Of a stretch of 64,000 nucleotides of DNA, positions 36,857 through 45,978 are shown piece by piece. Made by a program: the position numbers and the translations under genes. This stretch comes from Bacteroidota bacterium. Its GTDB lineage: Bacteria > Bacteroidota > Bacteroidia > Flavobacteriales > Flavobacteriaceae. The notes beneath the pieces are model-generated. The model searched no databases, had not been told where the DNA came from, and saw nothing but the letters and a program-made list of their open reading frames with translations. Positions within the stretch are counted from its first letter, which is position 1. Every line of letters starts with the position of its first letter. The stretch covers positions 124,001 to 188,000 of the forward strand of contig JAQCDS010000001.1 in the NCBI GenBank assembly GCA_027620655.1. The letters are read 5' to 3'.

Positions 36857-38557
36857 TTGATAATGACACAAAACTACAAAAGCAGTATTCAAGACTTTAA
36901 CTCCATTGTAGGTAAAAAATATGTGCTTACAGCACAATGGGATAAACAAGCTTATGCTAAGGGATGGCGTTATGGAGAAGGTGAAGCGTTAGCCGTAGTT
37001 AAACCGGGGACACTATTAGAAATCTGGAACGTATTGCAGGTTTGTGTAGCAGCAGATATTATTGTTATAATGCAAGCCGCTAATACAGGTCTTACAGGGG
37101 GTTCCACACCTTTTGGAAATGACTATGACCGACCTATAGTTATCATCAATACCATGCGCATCAATGCAATTCATGTGATTCATGAGGGCCAACAAATTAT
37201 TGCACTTTCGGGAAGTACACTTTTTGGACTGGAAAACAAATTGGAATCCTACGGCAGAGAACCACACTCCGTAATAGGTTCGTCATGTATTGGCGCTTCT
37301 ATTGTAGGCGGGGTTTGTAACAATTCTGGTGGTGCATTGGTCAAACGAGGGCCTGCTTATACCGAATTGTCATTGTTTGCAAAAATTGAAAGCGATGGAC
37401 ATCTTGTTTTAGTCAACGATTTAGGGGTTGATTTGGGACAAACTCCAGATGAAATATTAACCAATTTGCAAAACAAAAATTACACCGAAAAAGATATAAA
37501 ATTCCCCAATAAATTGGCTTCAGATCATGAATACCAAGAACGTGTAAGAGATGTAGAGGCTCGTACTCCGGCACGTTTTAATGCCGATGGCAGACGCCTA
37601 CACACCGCATCGGGATGTGCCGGAAAAATTGCTGTTTTTGCTGTTCGATTGGATACTTATGTATCGCCAAAACGTACCCAAGTGTTTTATATAGGCTCTA
37701 ATGCATCGGATACCTTTATGCAAATTCGAAGAACGATATTATCAACTTTTAAAAATCTTCCAACTTCGGGAGAATATTTGCATAGAGATTGTTATGATGC
37801 TGCAAAAAAATACAGTAAAGATACGTTTGTGGTCATCGATAAATTAGGGCCTAATTTTATTCCGAAGTTGTTTAATATGAAACGCAAAATGGATTTGTTA
37901 GCGGATAAATTCAGCCTTTTGCCATCGAAGTTTTCCGATAAATTGCTGCAATTTTTAAGTTGTTTTTGGCCCAATCATTTGCCCAAACGAATGGAACAAT
38001 TTAGAAATAAATTTGAGCACCATTGGATCATTGAAATGTCCGATGAGGGTATTGAAGAAGCACAGCAGTATTTTGATGCCTTTTTTAAAAATAGCAATGG
38101 TGATTACTTTATTTGTACCCCAAAAGAAGCCAAAAAAGCGCTATTACATCGTTTTGTAGCGGCTAGCGCCATTGGACGTTATCATGCCTTAAATGCAAAA
38201 GATTTAGGCGAAATGATGTCGATGGATATTGCCTTACCAAGAAATGAAAAAAACTGGTTTGAACAGCTCCCTCCAGAACTAGATGAATTGTTTGAAATGA
38301 AATTGTATTACGGCCATTTATTTTGCCATGTATTACATCAAAATTATATCCTAAAAAAAGGAGTAGATGCCAAAGCATTAAAAGAAAAATTATTACTTAC
38401 TTATGATGCAAGAGGCGCAGAATACCCCGCTGAACACAATGTGGGTCACGAATATACAGCCAAACCAACCTTATCTAATTTCTACAAAGAGTTAGATCCT
38501 ACAAATGGATTTAATCCCGGAATAGGAAAAACAAGTAAATTAAAGTTATGGAAATAA
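36857..38557 (+). CDS. dld: Quinone-dependent D-lactate dehydrogenase
   Basis: A 566-residue FAD enzyme of the Dld type. The N-terminal FAD-binding part has QAANTGLTGGSTPFG and SSCIGASIVGGVCNNSGGAL; the C-terminal part has the membrane-binding and cap segments found in E. coli Dld (TYDARGAEYPAEHNVGHEY). It oxidises D-lactate to pyruvate and feeds electrons to quinone at the inner membrane. Two starts are possible, 36857 and 36863 (MTQNY); the second gives the more usual beginning. Confidence 0.93.
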   Translation: MIMTQNYKSSIQDFNSIVGKKYVLTAQWDKQAYAKGWRYGEGEALAVVKPGTLLEIWNVLQVCVAADIIVIMQAANTGLTGGSTPFGNDYDRPIVIINTMRINAIHVIHEGQQIIALSGSTLFGLENKLESYGREPHSVIGSSCIGASIVGGVCNNSGGALVKRGPAYTELSLFAKIESDGHLVLVNDLGVDLGQTPDEILTNLQNKNYTEKDIKFPNKLASDHEYQERVRDVEARTPARFNADGRRLHTASGCAGKIAVFAVRLDTYVSPKRTQVFYIGSNASDTFMQIRRTILSTFKNLPTSGEYLHRDCYDAAKKYSKDTFVVIDKLGPNFIPKLFNMKRKMDLLADKFSLLPSKFSDKLLQFLSCFWPNHLPKRMEQFRNKFEHHWIIEMSDEGIEEAQQYFDAFFKNSNGDYFICTPKEAKKALLHRFVAASAIGRYHALNAKDLGEMMSMDIALPRNEKNWFEQLPPELDELFEMKLYYGHLFCHVLHQNYILKKGVDAKALKEKLLLTYDARGAEYPAEHNVGHEYTAKPTLSNFYKELDPTNGFNPGIGKTSKLKLWK

Positions 38558-38560
38558 GTA

Positions 38561-38872
38561 TTATTTTAATTTTGGAACACGGTTCGACCAAATGATTAAA
38601 ATAACAACACCTAAAACTATAATTGCAGAAATAACATTGACTTGAATTTTTTTTGAGATTTCAAAGAAGTACATGATAATACTAGCATCAATGACTGCTG
38701 CCCCCATAAGCACAAATACATTTCTTGCAATAGTGCTTACTTTTTCAATATCAATTTCCTTTTTCTTTTCTTCAGACATGGTATTATAACCCGCTAGTAG
38801 ATTGGGGTAGTGTTTAACCAGAAGACCAACAACAATCAATATAAACCCCGTAAAAATAAACCCAAGCAACAT
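38561..38872 (-). CDS. Small membrane protein, DUF3784-like
   Basis: A 103-residue protein with three hydrophobic spans (about 3-20, 50-68 and 77-96). NLLAGYNTMSEEKKKEIDIEK between the first two spans is characteristic of DUF3784 proteins as I remember them. Function is unknown. It converges with dld, three bases apart. Confidence 0.7.
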   Translation of the reverse strand: MLLGFIFTGFILIVVGLLVKHYPNLLAGYNTMSEEKKKEIDIEKVSTIARNVFVLMGAAVIDASIIMYFFEISKKIQVNVISAIIVLGVVILIIWSNRVPKLK

Positions 38873-38929
38873 TTTATAGCTTTATTTCAAATTTAAGAAA
38901 TCTAAAACATTTATTAGACGCTAATTTTT

Positions 38930-38937
38930 TACTTTTG
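38930..38937 (+). promoter_or_regulatory. -7 element (TACTTTTG) for pdxH
   Basis: TACTTTTG matches TAnnTTTG and lies 15 bases before the pdxH ATG. Confidence 0.6.
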
Positions 38938-38952
38938 AAAAAATTATACTAA

Positions 38953-39600
38953 ATGAACAACGATTTAGGAAATTATAGAAAATCTTACGACAAAGGCAGT
39001 TTGTTGGAAACGGATATTTCAGAAAACCCATTAGAACTATTTCAAAAGTGGTTTTTTGAAGTAGACCAACATTTTCCACAAGACGAAACCAACGCGATGA
39101 CGTTATCAACTTTGGGAGAAGATGGTTTTCCAAAAGGACGTGTTGTGCTTTTAAAAAAATACACTCACGAAGGGTTTATTTTTTATACCAATTACGAAAG
39201 TGAAAAAGGAAAGGCTATTGTTGCGCATCCAAAAGTGAGTTTGTCTTTTCATTGGGCAGGAGCAGAGCGGCAAGTCATCATAAAAGGAAATGCCGAAAAA
39301 ATTGCAACAAATCTTAGTGACGGATACTTTGAGTCACGCCCAAGAGGCAGTCAATTAGGGGCTCATGCTTCTCAGCAAAGTACTGTTGTTTCGAGTAGAA
39401 AATCTTTAGAAAATCAACTTAAAACGTTAGAAGAAAAATTTGAAAATAAACCCATACCACGTCCAGAATTTTGGGGTGGTTTTATTGTAAAACCTGTTGA
39501 AATTGAGTTTTGGCAAGGCCGTGCCAATAGATTACACGATCGTATTCGTTATCAACTTCAAAATGATCTGAATTGGAAAATTGAACGCTTATCCCCATAA
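38953..39600 (+). CDS. pdxH: Pyridoxamine 5'-phosphate oxidase
   Basis: A 215-residue PdxH. NAMTLSTLGEDGFPKGRVVLLK binds FMN, FIFYTNYESEKGKAI and LSFHWAGAERQVIIKG follow, and the C-terminal signature EFWQGRANRLHDRIRY is intact. It oxidises pyridoxine or pyridoxamine phosphate to pyridoxal phosphate, the cofactor needed by KdnA, GlyA and ThrC in this window. Confidence 0.96.
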   Translation: MNNDLGNYRKSYDKGSLLETDISENPLELFQKWFFEVDQHFPQDETNAMTLSTLGEDGFPKGRVVLLKKYTHEGFIFYTNYESEKGKAIVAHPKVSLSFHWAGAERQVIIKGNAEKIATNLSDGYFESRPRGSQLGAHASQQSTVVSSRKSLENQLKTLEEKFENKPIPRPEFWGGFIVKPVEIEFWQGRANRLHDRIRYQLQNDLNWKIERLSP

Positions 39601-39613
39601 TTAATTCGCAAAA

Positions 39614-40195
39614 CTATCCGTGAATAGTTTCTGATGTTCCAAGATTTTTCATAATTTTTGCTTCAAAAATCAATAAGTCTTCCCATTTTTGATCAACGTC
39701 ATCTCGATTACCATATTGTCGTGCAAATTTGAGAAACATCGTATAGTGGTGGGCTTCGCTGATCATTAGTTTTTTATAAAATTTGGCTAATTTTTTATCT
39801 GTTAAATGTTCTGAAAGCAGTCTAAAACGCTCACAACTTCTGGCTTCAATTAGTGCCGCATAAAGCAATCGATGTATAAGTTGTGTTGTACGACTCCCTC
39901 CTTTAGGGAAAAACTTCAAAAGTTGAATCACATAGTCATCTTTTCGATCTCGACCAAGACTAAAACCATAGTCCAAAATCAAATTGTGAACCATCTTAAA
40001 ATGGCTCATTTCTTCTTCAACTAATGCGGTCATTTCTTGTACTAAATCTGTATATTCTGGAAAGCTAACGATTAGTGAAATGGCTGTGCTTGCTGCTTTT
40101 TGCTCACAAAATGCATGATCGGTTAGGATTTCCTCGAGATTCATTTCTGCAATATTTACCCAACGTGGGTCTGTAGAAAGTTTTAGGCCTAGCAT
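39614..40195 (-). CDS. miaE: tRNA-(ms2io6A37) hydroxylase MiaE
   Basis: A 193-residue ferritin-like diiron protein. Ligands are visible in DHAFCEQKAAS, VEEEMSHFKMVHNLI, AALIEARSCERFRLL and SEAHHYTMFLKFA, giving the paired E..H pattern of MiaE. It hydroxylates the isopentenyl group of ms2i6A at tRNA position 37 using oxygen. It lies three bases after dnaX and probably shares its transcript. Confidence 0.93.
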   Translation of the reverse strand: MLGLKLSTDPRWVNIAEMNLEEILTDHAFCEQKAASTAISLIVSFPEYTDLVQEMTALVEEEMSHFKMVHNLILDYGFSLGRDRKDDYVIQLLKFFPKGGSRTTQLIHRLLYAALIEARSCERFRLLSEHLTDKKLAKFYKKLMISEAHHYTMFLKFARQYGNRDDVDQKWEDLLIFEAKIMKNLGTSETIHG

Positions 40196-40198
40196 AAT

Positions 40199-41923
40199 CT
40201 ATAAATCTAAGTTAAACGTTTGTTTTAGGGTGTCTAATGCAGGGTTTTTTTCGATCAATTTTTTGTATTTATCTTCTGCAGTATAAGCATATTTTTTCTC
40301 CAAAGTTTCATTAACCGAAATGTCCAAAGAGATTTCAAAATTATTTAAAGATTTACGTAAAAATTGTAAAAGTTCAAACTGTTGACGTTCAACTTCAATT
40401 TTATTTGTCGAATTTGGGAACTCAAGTTGAATGGTATGGTTTTCAGCTAATTTTGGAGTGTCAATTTTAAGAATTGCCGCTAGATTGTATTTCCCTTTAT
40501 TTTCTAGAATTTCAACATAAGTGTTCCAAAATGTTAGCATTTGTTCTTCATTAAAAGCATCTGAAGGCAAATCTTCTTCTTTGATTTGAACATCCATTTG
40601 CTTGATTTGATGTTCTTTTTTCTTTTGTATGCTTTTTAGAGATAGTCCAGAAGATTCTCTTTTGACATCACTCAACACAGGTGGTGTAATAGGTTTTGAC
40701 GGATATTCCGATTGAGGTTCTTCAGCGATTTCTAATAAAGAATTATCGTCAGAACTTGTTTTTTGTTCTAGCTTTTTCTCAGGTTTTTGAACAATGATTT
40801 CGGGAATATTTTTGTTTTTAAAGAAAGCTGCAGGAATTATGAATCCGCTAGTCTTTTTTTTTTCTCCATCAAAGTTGATAGAGGCAAGTTTCATGAGGCA
40901 AAGTTCTACAAGCAACCGCTGATTTCGACTTGTTTTGTGTTTTAAATCACAATCATTAGCCAAATATATGGCTTCTTTTAGAAATGCAGTTGTTGTTTTT
41001 TCGGATTGCTCTTTGTACTTCTCTTTTGTATCGTCTCCAACTTCCAACAGTTCTAGAGTTTGGGTGGATTTGGCAACAAAAAGATCTCTAAAATGTGAGG
41101 CAAGACCAGCAATAAAATGTTGTCCCTCAAATCCTCTTGATAAAATAGCATTAAATTGAAGCAGTAGTGCAGGAATTTCGTTATCTAAAATAAGGTCTGT
41201 AACCTGAAAGAAGGTGTCATAATCAAGGACATTTAAATTTTCTGAAACAGCCTGACGTGTTAGGTTTTTACCTGAAAAACTAACAACTCTATCAAATATT
41301 GAAAGGGCATCCCGCATCGCGCCATCGGCTTTTTGGGCAATAATATGCAATGCATCATCTTCGGCCTCTATGCCTTGCTCTTGGGCAATTAGTTTTAAAT
41401 AATTTTTGGCATCATTTACTGTAATTCGCTTAAAATCAAATATTTGACAACGCGATAGAATTGTTGGGATAATTTTATGTTTTTCTGTTGTTGCTAAGAT
41501 AAAAATACAATGCTTTGGCGGTTCTTCTAAAGTCTTTAAAAAAGCATTAAAAGCATTTGAGGATAGCATATGGACTTCATCAATGATATAAACTTTATAT
41601 GCACCAACTTGAGGCGGAATACGAACTTGATCGGTAAGGTTTCGAATGTCGTCTACAGAATTATTAGATGCTGCATCGAGCTCAAAAATATTGAAAGCAT
41701 AGTCTTCATTTTCATTGGTGTCACCGTTGCTATTAATCATTTTAGCAAGAATACGTGCACAAGAAGTTTTTCCAACTCCTCGTGGGCCTGTAAAAAGTAG
41801 GGCTCGGGCCAAATGGTTTTCTTTTATAGCATTCTCTAGAGTTGTTGTAATTGCAGACTGCCCAACAACATCTTTAAATGTTTTTGGTCTATATTTTAAT
41901 GCGGATACAACAAACTTTTCCAT
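40199..41923 (-). CDS. dnaX: DNA polymerase III subunit gamma/tau (lacks the usual zinc module)
   Basis: A clamp-loader ATPase. The frame opens with an ATG at 41956, but ATG at 41923 (MEKFVVSALKYRPKTF) matches the family start and is preferred, giving 574 residues. Walker A is GPRGVGKTSCARIL, Walker B YIIDEVHMLS, and the SRC motif is ILSRCQIF. The four-cysteine zinc module normally found between Walker A and DAAS is replaced by a short acidic stretch without cysteines. The C-terminal half is low-complexity then a tau-like domain. It loads the sliding clamp and couples polymerases at the fork. Confidence 0.94.
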   Translation of the reverse strand: MEKFVVSALKYRPKTFKDVVGQSAITTTLENAIKENHLARALLFTGPRGVGKTSCARILAKMINSNGDTNENEDYAFNIFELDAASNNSVDDIRNLTDQVRIPPQVGAYKVYIIDEVHMLSSNAFNAFLKTLEEPPKHCIFILATTEKHKIIPTILSRCQIFDFKRITVNDAKNYLKLIAQEQGIEAEDDALHIIAQKADGAMRDALSIFDRVVSFSGKNLTRQAVSENLNVLDYDTFFQVTDLILDNEIPALLLQFNAILSRGFEGQHFIAGLASHFRDLFVAKSTQTLELLEVGDDTKEKYKEQSEKTTTAFLKEAIYLANDCDLKHKTSRNQRLLVELCLMKLASINFDGEKKKTSGFIIPAAFFKNKNIPEIIVQKPEKKLEQKTSSDDNSLLEIAEEPQSEYPSKPITPPVLSDVKRESSGLSLKSIQKKKEHQIKQMDVQIKEEDLPSDAFNEEQMLTFWNTYVEILENKGKYNLAAILKIDTPKLAENHTIQLEFPNSTNKIEVERQQFELLQFLRKSLNNFEISLDISVNETLEKKYAYTAEDKYKKLIEKNPALDTLKQTFNLDL

Positions 41924-42002
41924 ATGTAACAAATTTAAAAATTCGGAGCGAAACACAAAGATGAATACCAGATAAAAAAACGAGTACTTATTAACAATTT
42001 GT

Positions 42003-42010
42003 GTACTTTT
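42003..42010 (+). promoter_or_regulatory. -7 element (TACTTTTG) for rnpB
   Basis: TACTTTTG matches TAnnTTTG and ends 4 bases before the predicted 5' end of RNase P RNA. Confidence 0.6.
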
Positions 42011-42014
42011 GCAC

Positions 42015-42318
42015 GAAAGCAGATCGCCTTATCGCTATTCGTTTTTCGAATAGAGGAAAGTCCGAACACCATAGTGCAGCATAGTGGCTAACAGCCATCG
42101 GCCGTGAGGTTAGGAATAGTGCAACAGAAAGAATGTACAGGTTAAGCTGTAGTGAAATCATGTAAACTCTATGCGGTGCAATGCCATGTAAATCAGTGTT
42201 TGAGTGCGGCACGTGCAATACTGAAGGGTAGGCAGCTAAAGTTTTCTGGTAACAGTAAACGTAGATAAATGATAAGGGCTCTTTTTTGAGTACAGAATTC
42301 GGCTTATAGATCTGCTTT
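42015..42318 (+). ncRNA. rnpB: RNase P RNA, bacterial class A
   Basis: The conserved core is clear: GAGGAAAGTCCGAACACC at the 5' P4 side and ACAGAATTCGGCTTATAG at the 3' P4 side, with the AACAGAAAG and GTAAACTCTATGCGGTGCAA segments between. The ends pair as AAAGCAGATC (42015-42024) with GATCTGCTTT (42309-42318), forming P1, followed by a T-run. It is the catalytic RNA that trims tRNA 5' ends. An antisense open frame of 75 codons across it is chance. Confidence 0.95.
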
Positions 42319-42320
42319 TT

Positions 42321-42854
42321 TTATTTAAAAAAACTAAAACAATTCCCACCATAGGTTTTTAACTCATCAAAATTTTCGAGGTTTGATAAATTTGTATGCT
42401 TTGAGTGTTCAATAATAAGTAAACCATTCGAGTTTAATAGTTTCCTTTCAAATATAAGTTGAACAATTGATGCAAATTCTTCCGTTGGCATGGCATAGGG
42501 TGGATCAGCAAAAATAATATCAAATGTTAGTGGTGTGCGTTCCAGAAATGAAAATACATCGCTTTTAATCGCATCAATTGGCATATCAAATTCTGATGCT
42601 GTTTGTTCTATAAATTTCACACAACGAAATTCTTTGTCTACTGCGACTATATTTATTGCGCCTCTAGAACTAAATTCATAAGCAATATTTCCCGTACCTG
42701 AACATAAGTCTAAGACAGAAAGGTCATGAAAATCATAGCGGTGAATAAGAATATTGAAAAGGGCCTCTTTGGCCATGTCTGTTGTAGGGCGTACAGGTAA
42801 TTTTTTTGGAACATTCAATCGCCTACCTTTGTATTTCCCCGAAATTATTCGCAT
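42321..42854 (-). CDS. rsmD: 16S rRNA (guanine966-N2)-methyltransferase RsmD
   Basis: A 177-residue methyltransferase beginning MRIISGKYKGRRLNVPK, with RPTTDMAKEALFNIL, the SAM-binding VLDLCSGTGNIAYEF, and catalytic motif FADPPYAM (the DPPY type for amino methylation). It methylates G966 of 16S rRNA. Its first base overlaps the DUF3822 stop, so it is translated in the same operon. Confidence 0.95.
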   Translation of the reverse strand: MRIISGKYKGRRLNVPKKLPVRPTTDMAKEALFNILIHRYDFHDLSVLDLCSGTGNIAYEFSSRGAINIVAVDKEFRCVKFIEQTASEFDMPIDAIKSDVFSFLERTPLTFDIIFADPPYAMPTEEFASIVQLIFERKLLNSNGLLIIEHSKHTNLSNLENFDELKTYGGNCFSFFK

Positions 42855-43681
42855 TAAAAGCTATTTAAGATGGTGAAATTATGGGTTGAGTTGTTATGAC
42901 TATATAGCATTTTGTCTTTGGACAATAGAGATACATGTCTGATGTATTTATAGGCGATAGAGTAGAGTTCATCGTCTTTTTTTATTGCGCCCATAAGCAC
43001 GCACTCAAATTCCTCTGTATTAAGTCCTAACTGTTCTGATACAAACAATACATAATAAATAAAATCTTCTTTTGTTTGATATTCAAACCTATTATAAAGC
43101 TGTAGTGCATTGTTTTTTGTAACCACTAAATCAAAGTAGCTTTCCGCGATATTGATATACATGGATTCTTTGGCGTTATTTTTTTGAATTTCTAAAATTC
43201 TATCTAGTGCAACAGTCGTACTGTGTTTATATTCAAAACTTCCAAAGCGCTCAAAAATGTAATTATTAATATTCACAAAAGGCACATATACAATCATGAT
43301 ATCATCATTTTTAATGACATCATAAGTAATAAAATCTGTTTTAAAGATTTTTGTGTTGTATTTCAAATAATCTGATAAATATTCTTCTTCAAACAAAGCC
43401 GATGGCACGAGTGTAACCATTTCATTATCATGAATAAGTGTTGTTTTGGAAAAGGGTTGTTGTAGAACTTTATGGGTATTAAAATGATGAACCAACTGAT
43501 CTAGAAGTTCTTGGGGTGTATGTGTTTTTTCAAATGCTGTATGAATCAAATCTATAACTTGATTCTTGTCGTTATCTAAAACAAAAAAAGAAAGTCCACT
43601 CAAGCTAACTTGAATGGACAATACAATTCCTTTATCAGGGTTTTTATTGTTCTTTTGAATAATTTTTTGGCCAGTTACCAT
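42854..43681 (-). CDS. DUF3822 family protein
   Basis: A 275-residue protein that I recognise as DUF3822, an ASKHA-like family of Bacteroidetes almost always next to rsmD. Visible pieces are GIVLSIQVSLSGLSFFVLD near the start and YINIAESYFDLVVTKNNALQLYN in the middle. Function is unknown. It overlaps the upstream gene by 38 bases and rsmD by one base. Confidence 0.85.
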   Translation of the reverse strand: MVTGQKIIQKNNKNPDKGIVLSIQVSLSGLSFFVLDNDKNQVIDLIHTAFEKTHTPQELLDQLVHHFNTHKVLQQPFSKTTLIHDNEMVTLVPSALFEEEYLSDYLKYNTKIFKTDFITYDVIKNDDIMIVYVPFVNINNYIFERFGSFEYKHSTTVALDRILEIQKNNAKESMYINIAESYFDLVVTKNNALQLYNRFEYQTKEDFIYYVLFVSEQLGLNTEEFECVLMGAIKKDDELYSIAYKYIRHVSLLSKDKMLYSHNNSTHNFTILNSF

Positions 43682-44375
43682 TTGTATTTACTTCTTCCAA
43701 AGAACCAACTTTTAGAGTTGGCCCATTTACACCTTCAACAGAAACAACTTCTTCTTCTTTTTTAACCAAGTTTTTATCTTGATCAAATAGAATGACACTT
43801 TTTGCAACTGAAGCTTCAAAAACAGGAATATTGATATTATTTTGTTCAACCATTCCAGTTTCTAACTTAAATTTTTCACCTTTTTTTCCAACAGGAACAT
43901 TCATCATTGTCTTATAGCGTGGGTCTGCGCCAAAAAGCGAATCTTTTACAGGGACATATCCAAGAGTATCAACAATAACAATATCTTTAGTTGTATCTAC
44001 ACCATAGCGTCTGGTGAGAACTTCATCAATAATAGTAGAATCTCTACGTTGTGTGATGGTGAATTTTTCATTCTCTATAAATGTTACAAGTTTATCCCAA
44101 TTTCCTTGAAATTGTCCAGTAACAGTTTTGTGAGCCAATTGGGCGTCGCGAATATCTTTTAAGTTTTCAATAACTACTTTATAGCGTTTTTCTTTCAATT
44201 TATTAAATTTTATTTCACCGTAAACTGACATGAATGTGATATAGCCTAAAAAGATGATAATGGCCCAAAGACCAAGTAGAATAAGGGATTTAAATTTTTT
44301 TGGGATAAATTTATCGATTGCCCAAACAATCAAAATTGTCAAAAGGATGACTGCAACAATTGAAATGATAACCAT
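43644..44375 (-). CDS. Membrane-anchored protein of unknown function
   Basis: I do not recognise the family. The 243-residue protein has two N-terminal membrane spans (about 3-21 and 31-50), a coiled-coil-like stretch (KFNKLKEKRYKVVIENLKDI) and a soluble C-terminal part that includes FQGNWDKLVTFIENEKFTIT. By layout it resembles flavobacterial envelope proteins, but no role is proven. It heads the three-gene set with DUF3822 and rsmD and overlaps the next gene by 38 bases. Confidence 0.75.
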   Translation of the reverse strand: MVIISIVAVILLTILIVWAIDKFIPKKFKSLILLGLWAIIIFLGYITFMSVYGEIKFNKLKEKRYKVVIENLKDIRDAQLAHKTVTGQFQGNWDKLVTFIENEKFTITQRRDSTIIDEVLTRRYGVDTTKDIVIVDTLGYVPVKDSLFGADPRYKTMMNVPVGKKGEKFKLETGMVEQNNINIPVFEASVAKSVILFDQDKNLVKKEEEVVSVEGVNGPTLKVGSLEEVNTNGNWPKNYSKEQ

Positions 44376-44404
44376 GGTATTTGTTAAATTAAATTCAGAA
44401 TAAG

Positions 44405-44412
44405 CAAATCTA
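44405..44412 (-). promoter_or_regulatory. -7 element (TAGATTTG) for the DUF3822-rsmD operon
   Basis: TAGATTTG on the minus strand lies 29 bases before the start at 44375 and matches TAnnTTTG. Confidence 0.45.
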
Positions 44413-44458
44413 CAATTTTTTTTTATTCAATAAAGTGAAAGCACGCAAAAATCATTCT

Positions 44459-44466
44459 TATATTTG
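44459..44466 (+). promoter_or_regulatory. -7 element (TATATTTG) for the RecD-like helicase
   Basis: TATATTTG matches TAnnTTTG and lies 26 bases before the ATG at 44493. Confidence 0.5.
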
Positions 44467-44492
44467 AACAAAACTATGTTGACCCGATTTTT

Positions 44493-45917
44493 ATGTCCGC
44501 TTTAGAATTTTATAAACTACTTAAATTGGGGTTTCCTTTTGAACCTACACTAAAGCAAGACGCTAGTTTACAACAACTTGCAAATTTTATTATCTCCCCG
44601 TCAAAACAAAATGTTTTTTTACTAAAAGGATATGCAGGTACTGGAAAAACAACAATTATTGGCACAGTTGTAAAAAATATTTGGAAAGTCAAAAAAAGCG
44701 CCATGCTTCTTGCTCCAACAGGTAGAGCAGCAAAAGTCATCACTGGGTATGCCTCAACACAGGCCTATACAATTCATAAAAAAATATACATGCCTAGAAC
44801 TGCAAAAAATGGAAAAATATCCTTTGTTTTGGCACCCAATAAGCATAAAAACACACTATTTATTGTTGATGAAGCCTCAATGATTTCTGATCATTCCAAT
44901 CAAGGCGGCCTATTTGGAAGTGGAGCGCTACTAGACGATTTGATTCAATTTGTATATTCTGGTCATCAATGTAAACTTCTTTTGATGGGTGATACAGCAC
45001 AGTTGCCACCTGTAAGTCTAGATATTAGTCCGGCTTTAGATGCAAGTAAGCTAGAAATTAATTATGACAAACATACTCAAGAAATAGAGCTTGATGAAGT
45101 TGTGCGACAAGCTCAAGACTCAGGCATATTATTCAATGCTACAATGCTTCGTGAATCTATATCAAATCAATTTTTTGAACATTTTAAGTTTAAAATAGAT
45201 GGTTTTAAGGATATTATTCGTCTTCAAGACGGTAATGATATTCAAAATGCTTTAAGCGAGTCTTATGCCTCTAGGGGTACTGAAGATACTGCATTTATTG
45301 TTCGCTCGAATAAACGTGCAAACGCTTATAATCAACAGATAAGATCTAGAATTCTATTTAATGAACATGAACTCACTGCTGGAGATTTTTTAATGATTGT
45401 TCGCAATAATTATTTTTGGCTAAAACCCACAAGCGAAGCGGGATTTATTGCCAATGGTGATATTATTGAAGTGTTAGAATTGTTTACTATTAAAGAACTA
45501 TATGGTTTTAGATTTGCTGAAGTTAAAATACGACTTGTAGATTATCCAAATATGAAACCCTTTGAAACGGTTCTTATGTTGGACACCATTAATTTAGAAA
45601 CCCCATCTTTGCCCTACGAACAAGCTAATGATTTATATCGAGAAGTGCTCAAAGATTATGAAAATGAATCCTCTGGTTACAAAAAGTTTTTGGCGGTAAA
45701 AAAGAATAAATATCTCAATGCGCTTCAAGTAAAATTCTCTTACGCTATTACCTGTCATAAATCTCAAGGAGGGCAATGGAATACCGTTTTTGTTGAACAA
45801 CCCTACTTGCCCAATGGTATAGATATGGACTATTTACGATGGTTGTATACCGCACTTACAAGAGCCAAAGAAACCTTATATTTAATAGGGTTTAACGATG
45901 ATTTCTTTGAATCGTAA
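44493..45917 (+). CDS. RecD/Pif1-like superfamily 1B helicase
   Basis: A 474-residue ATPase. Walker A is LKGYAGTGKTTIIG, motif II FIVDEASMISD, motif III LLMGDTAQLPPVS, and the C-terminal UvrD-like region carries ITCHKSQGGQWNTVFVE and YTALTRAKETLYLI. It lacks the long N-terminal part of RecD2 and is a stand-alone 5'-3' type helicase common in Bacteroidetes, probably for DNA repair. Confidence 0.88.
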   Translation: MSALEFYKLLKLGFPFEPTLKQDASLQQLANFIISPSKQNVFLLKGYAGTGKTTIIGTVVKNIWKVKKSAMLLAPTGRAAKVITGYASTQAYTIHKKIYMPRTAKNGKISFVLAPNKHKNTLFIVDEASMISDHSNQGGLFGSGALLDDLIQFVYSGHQCKLLLMGDTAQLPPVSLDISPALDASKLEINYDKHTQEIELDEVVRQAQDSGILFNATMLRESISNQFFEHFKFKIDGFKDIIRLQDGNDIQNALSESYASRGTEDTAFIVRSNKRANAYNQQIRSRILFNEHELTAGDFLMIVRNNYFWLKPTSEAGFIANGDIIEVLELFTIKELYGFRFAEVKIRLVDYPNMKPFETVLMLDTINLETPSLPYEQANDLYREVLKDYENESSGYKKFLAVKKNKYLNALQVKFSYAITCHKSQGGQWNTVFVEQPYLPNGIDMDYLRWLYTALTRAKETLYLIGFNDDFFES

Positions 45918-45956
45918 ACTATTAACTATTCTTTAAATATTACTAATAAAAAAAAC

Positions 45957-45968
45957 TGTAATTTTACA
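45957..45968. promoter_or_regulatory. Palindrome TGTAATTTTACA upstream of kdsB
   Basis: A perfect inverted repeat, extended to 14 bases by flanking C and G, lies 10 bases before the kdsB ATG. It has the same half site (TGTAA) as the palindrome before nhaC. It may be an operator or chance. Confidence 0.25.
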
Positions 45969-45978
45969 GCGCTTTATT

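Noticed and set aside
39611-39630. Small hairpin AAACTAT...ATAGTTT between pdxH and miaE
   Set aside because: The stem is short and AT-rich, overlaps the miaE stop and has no T-run on either side, so it is not called a terminator.
41991-42218. Minus-strand open frame of 75 codons
   Set aside because: It lies across RNase P RNA, whose conserved core and terminal stem explain the sequence.
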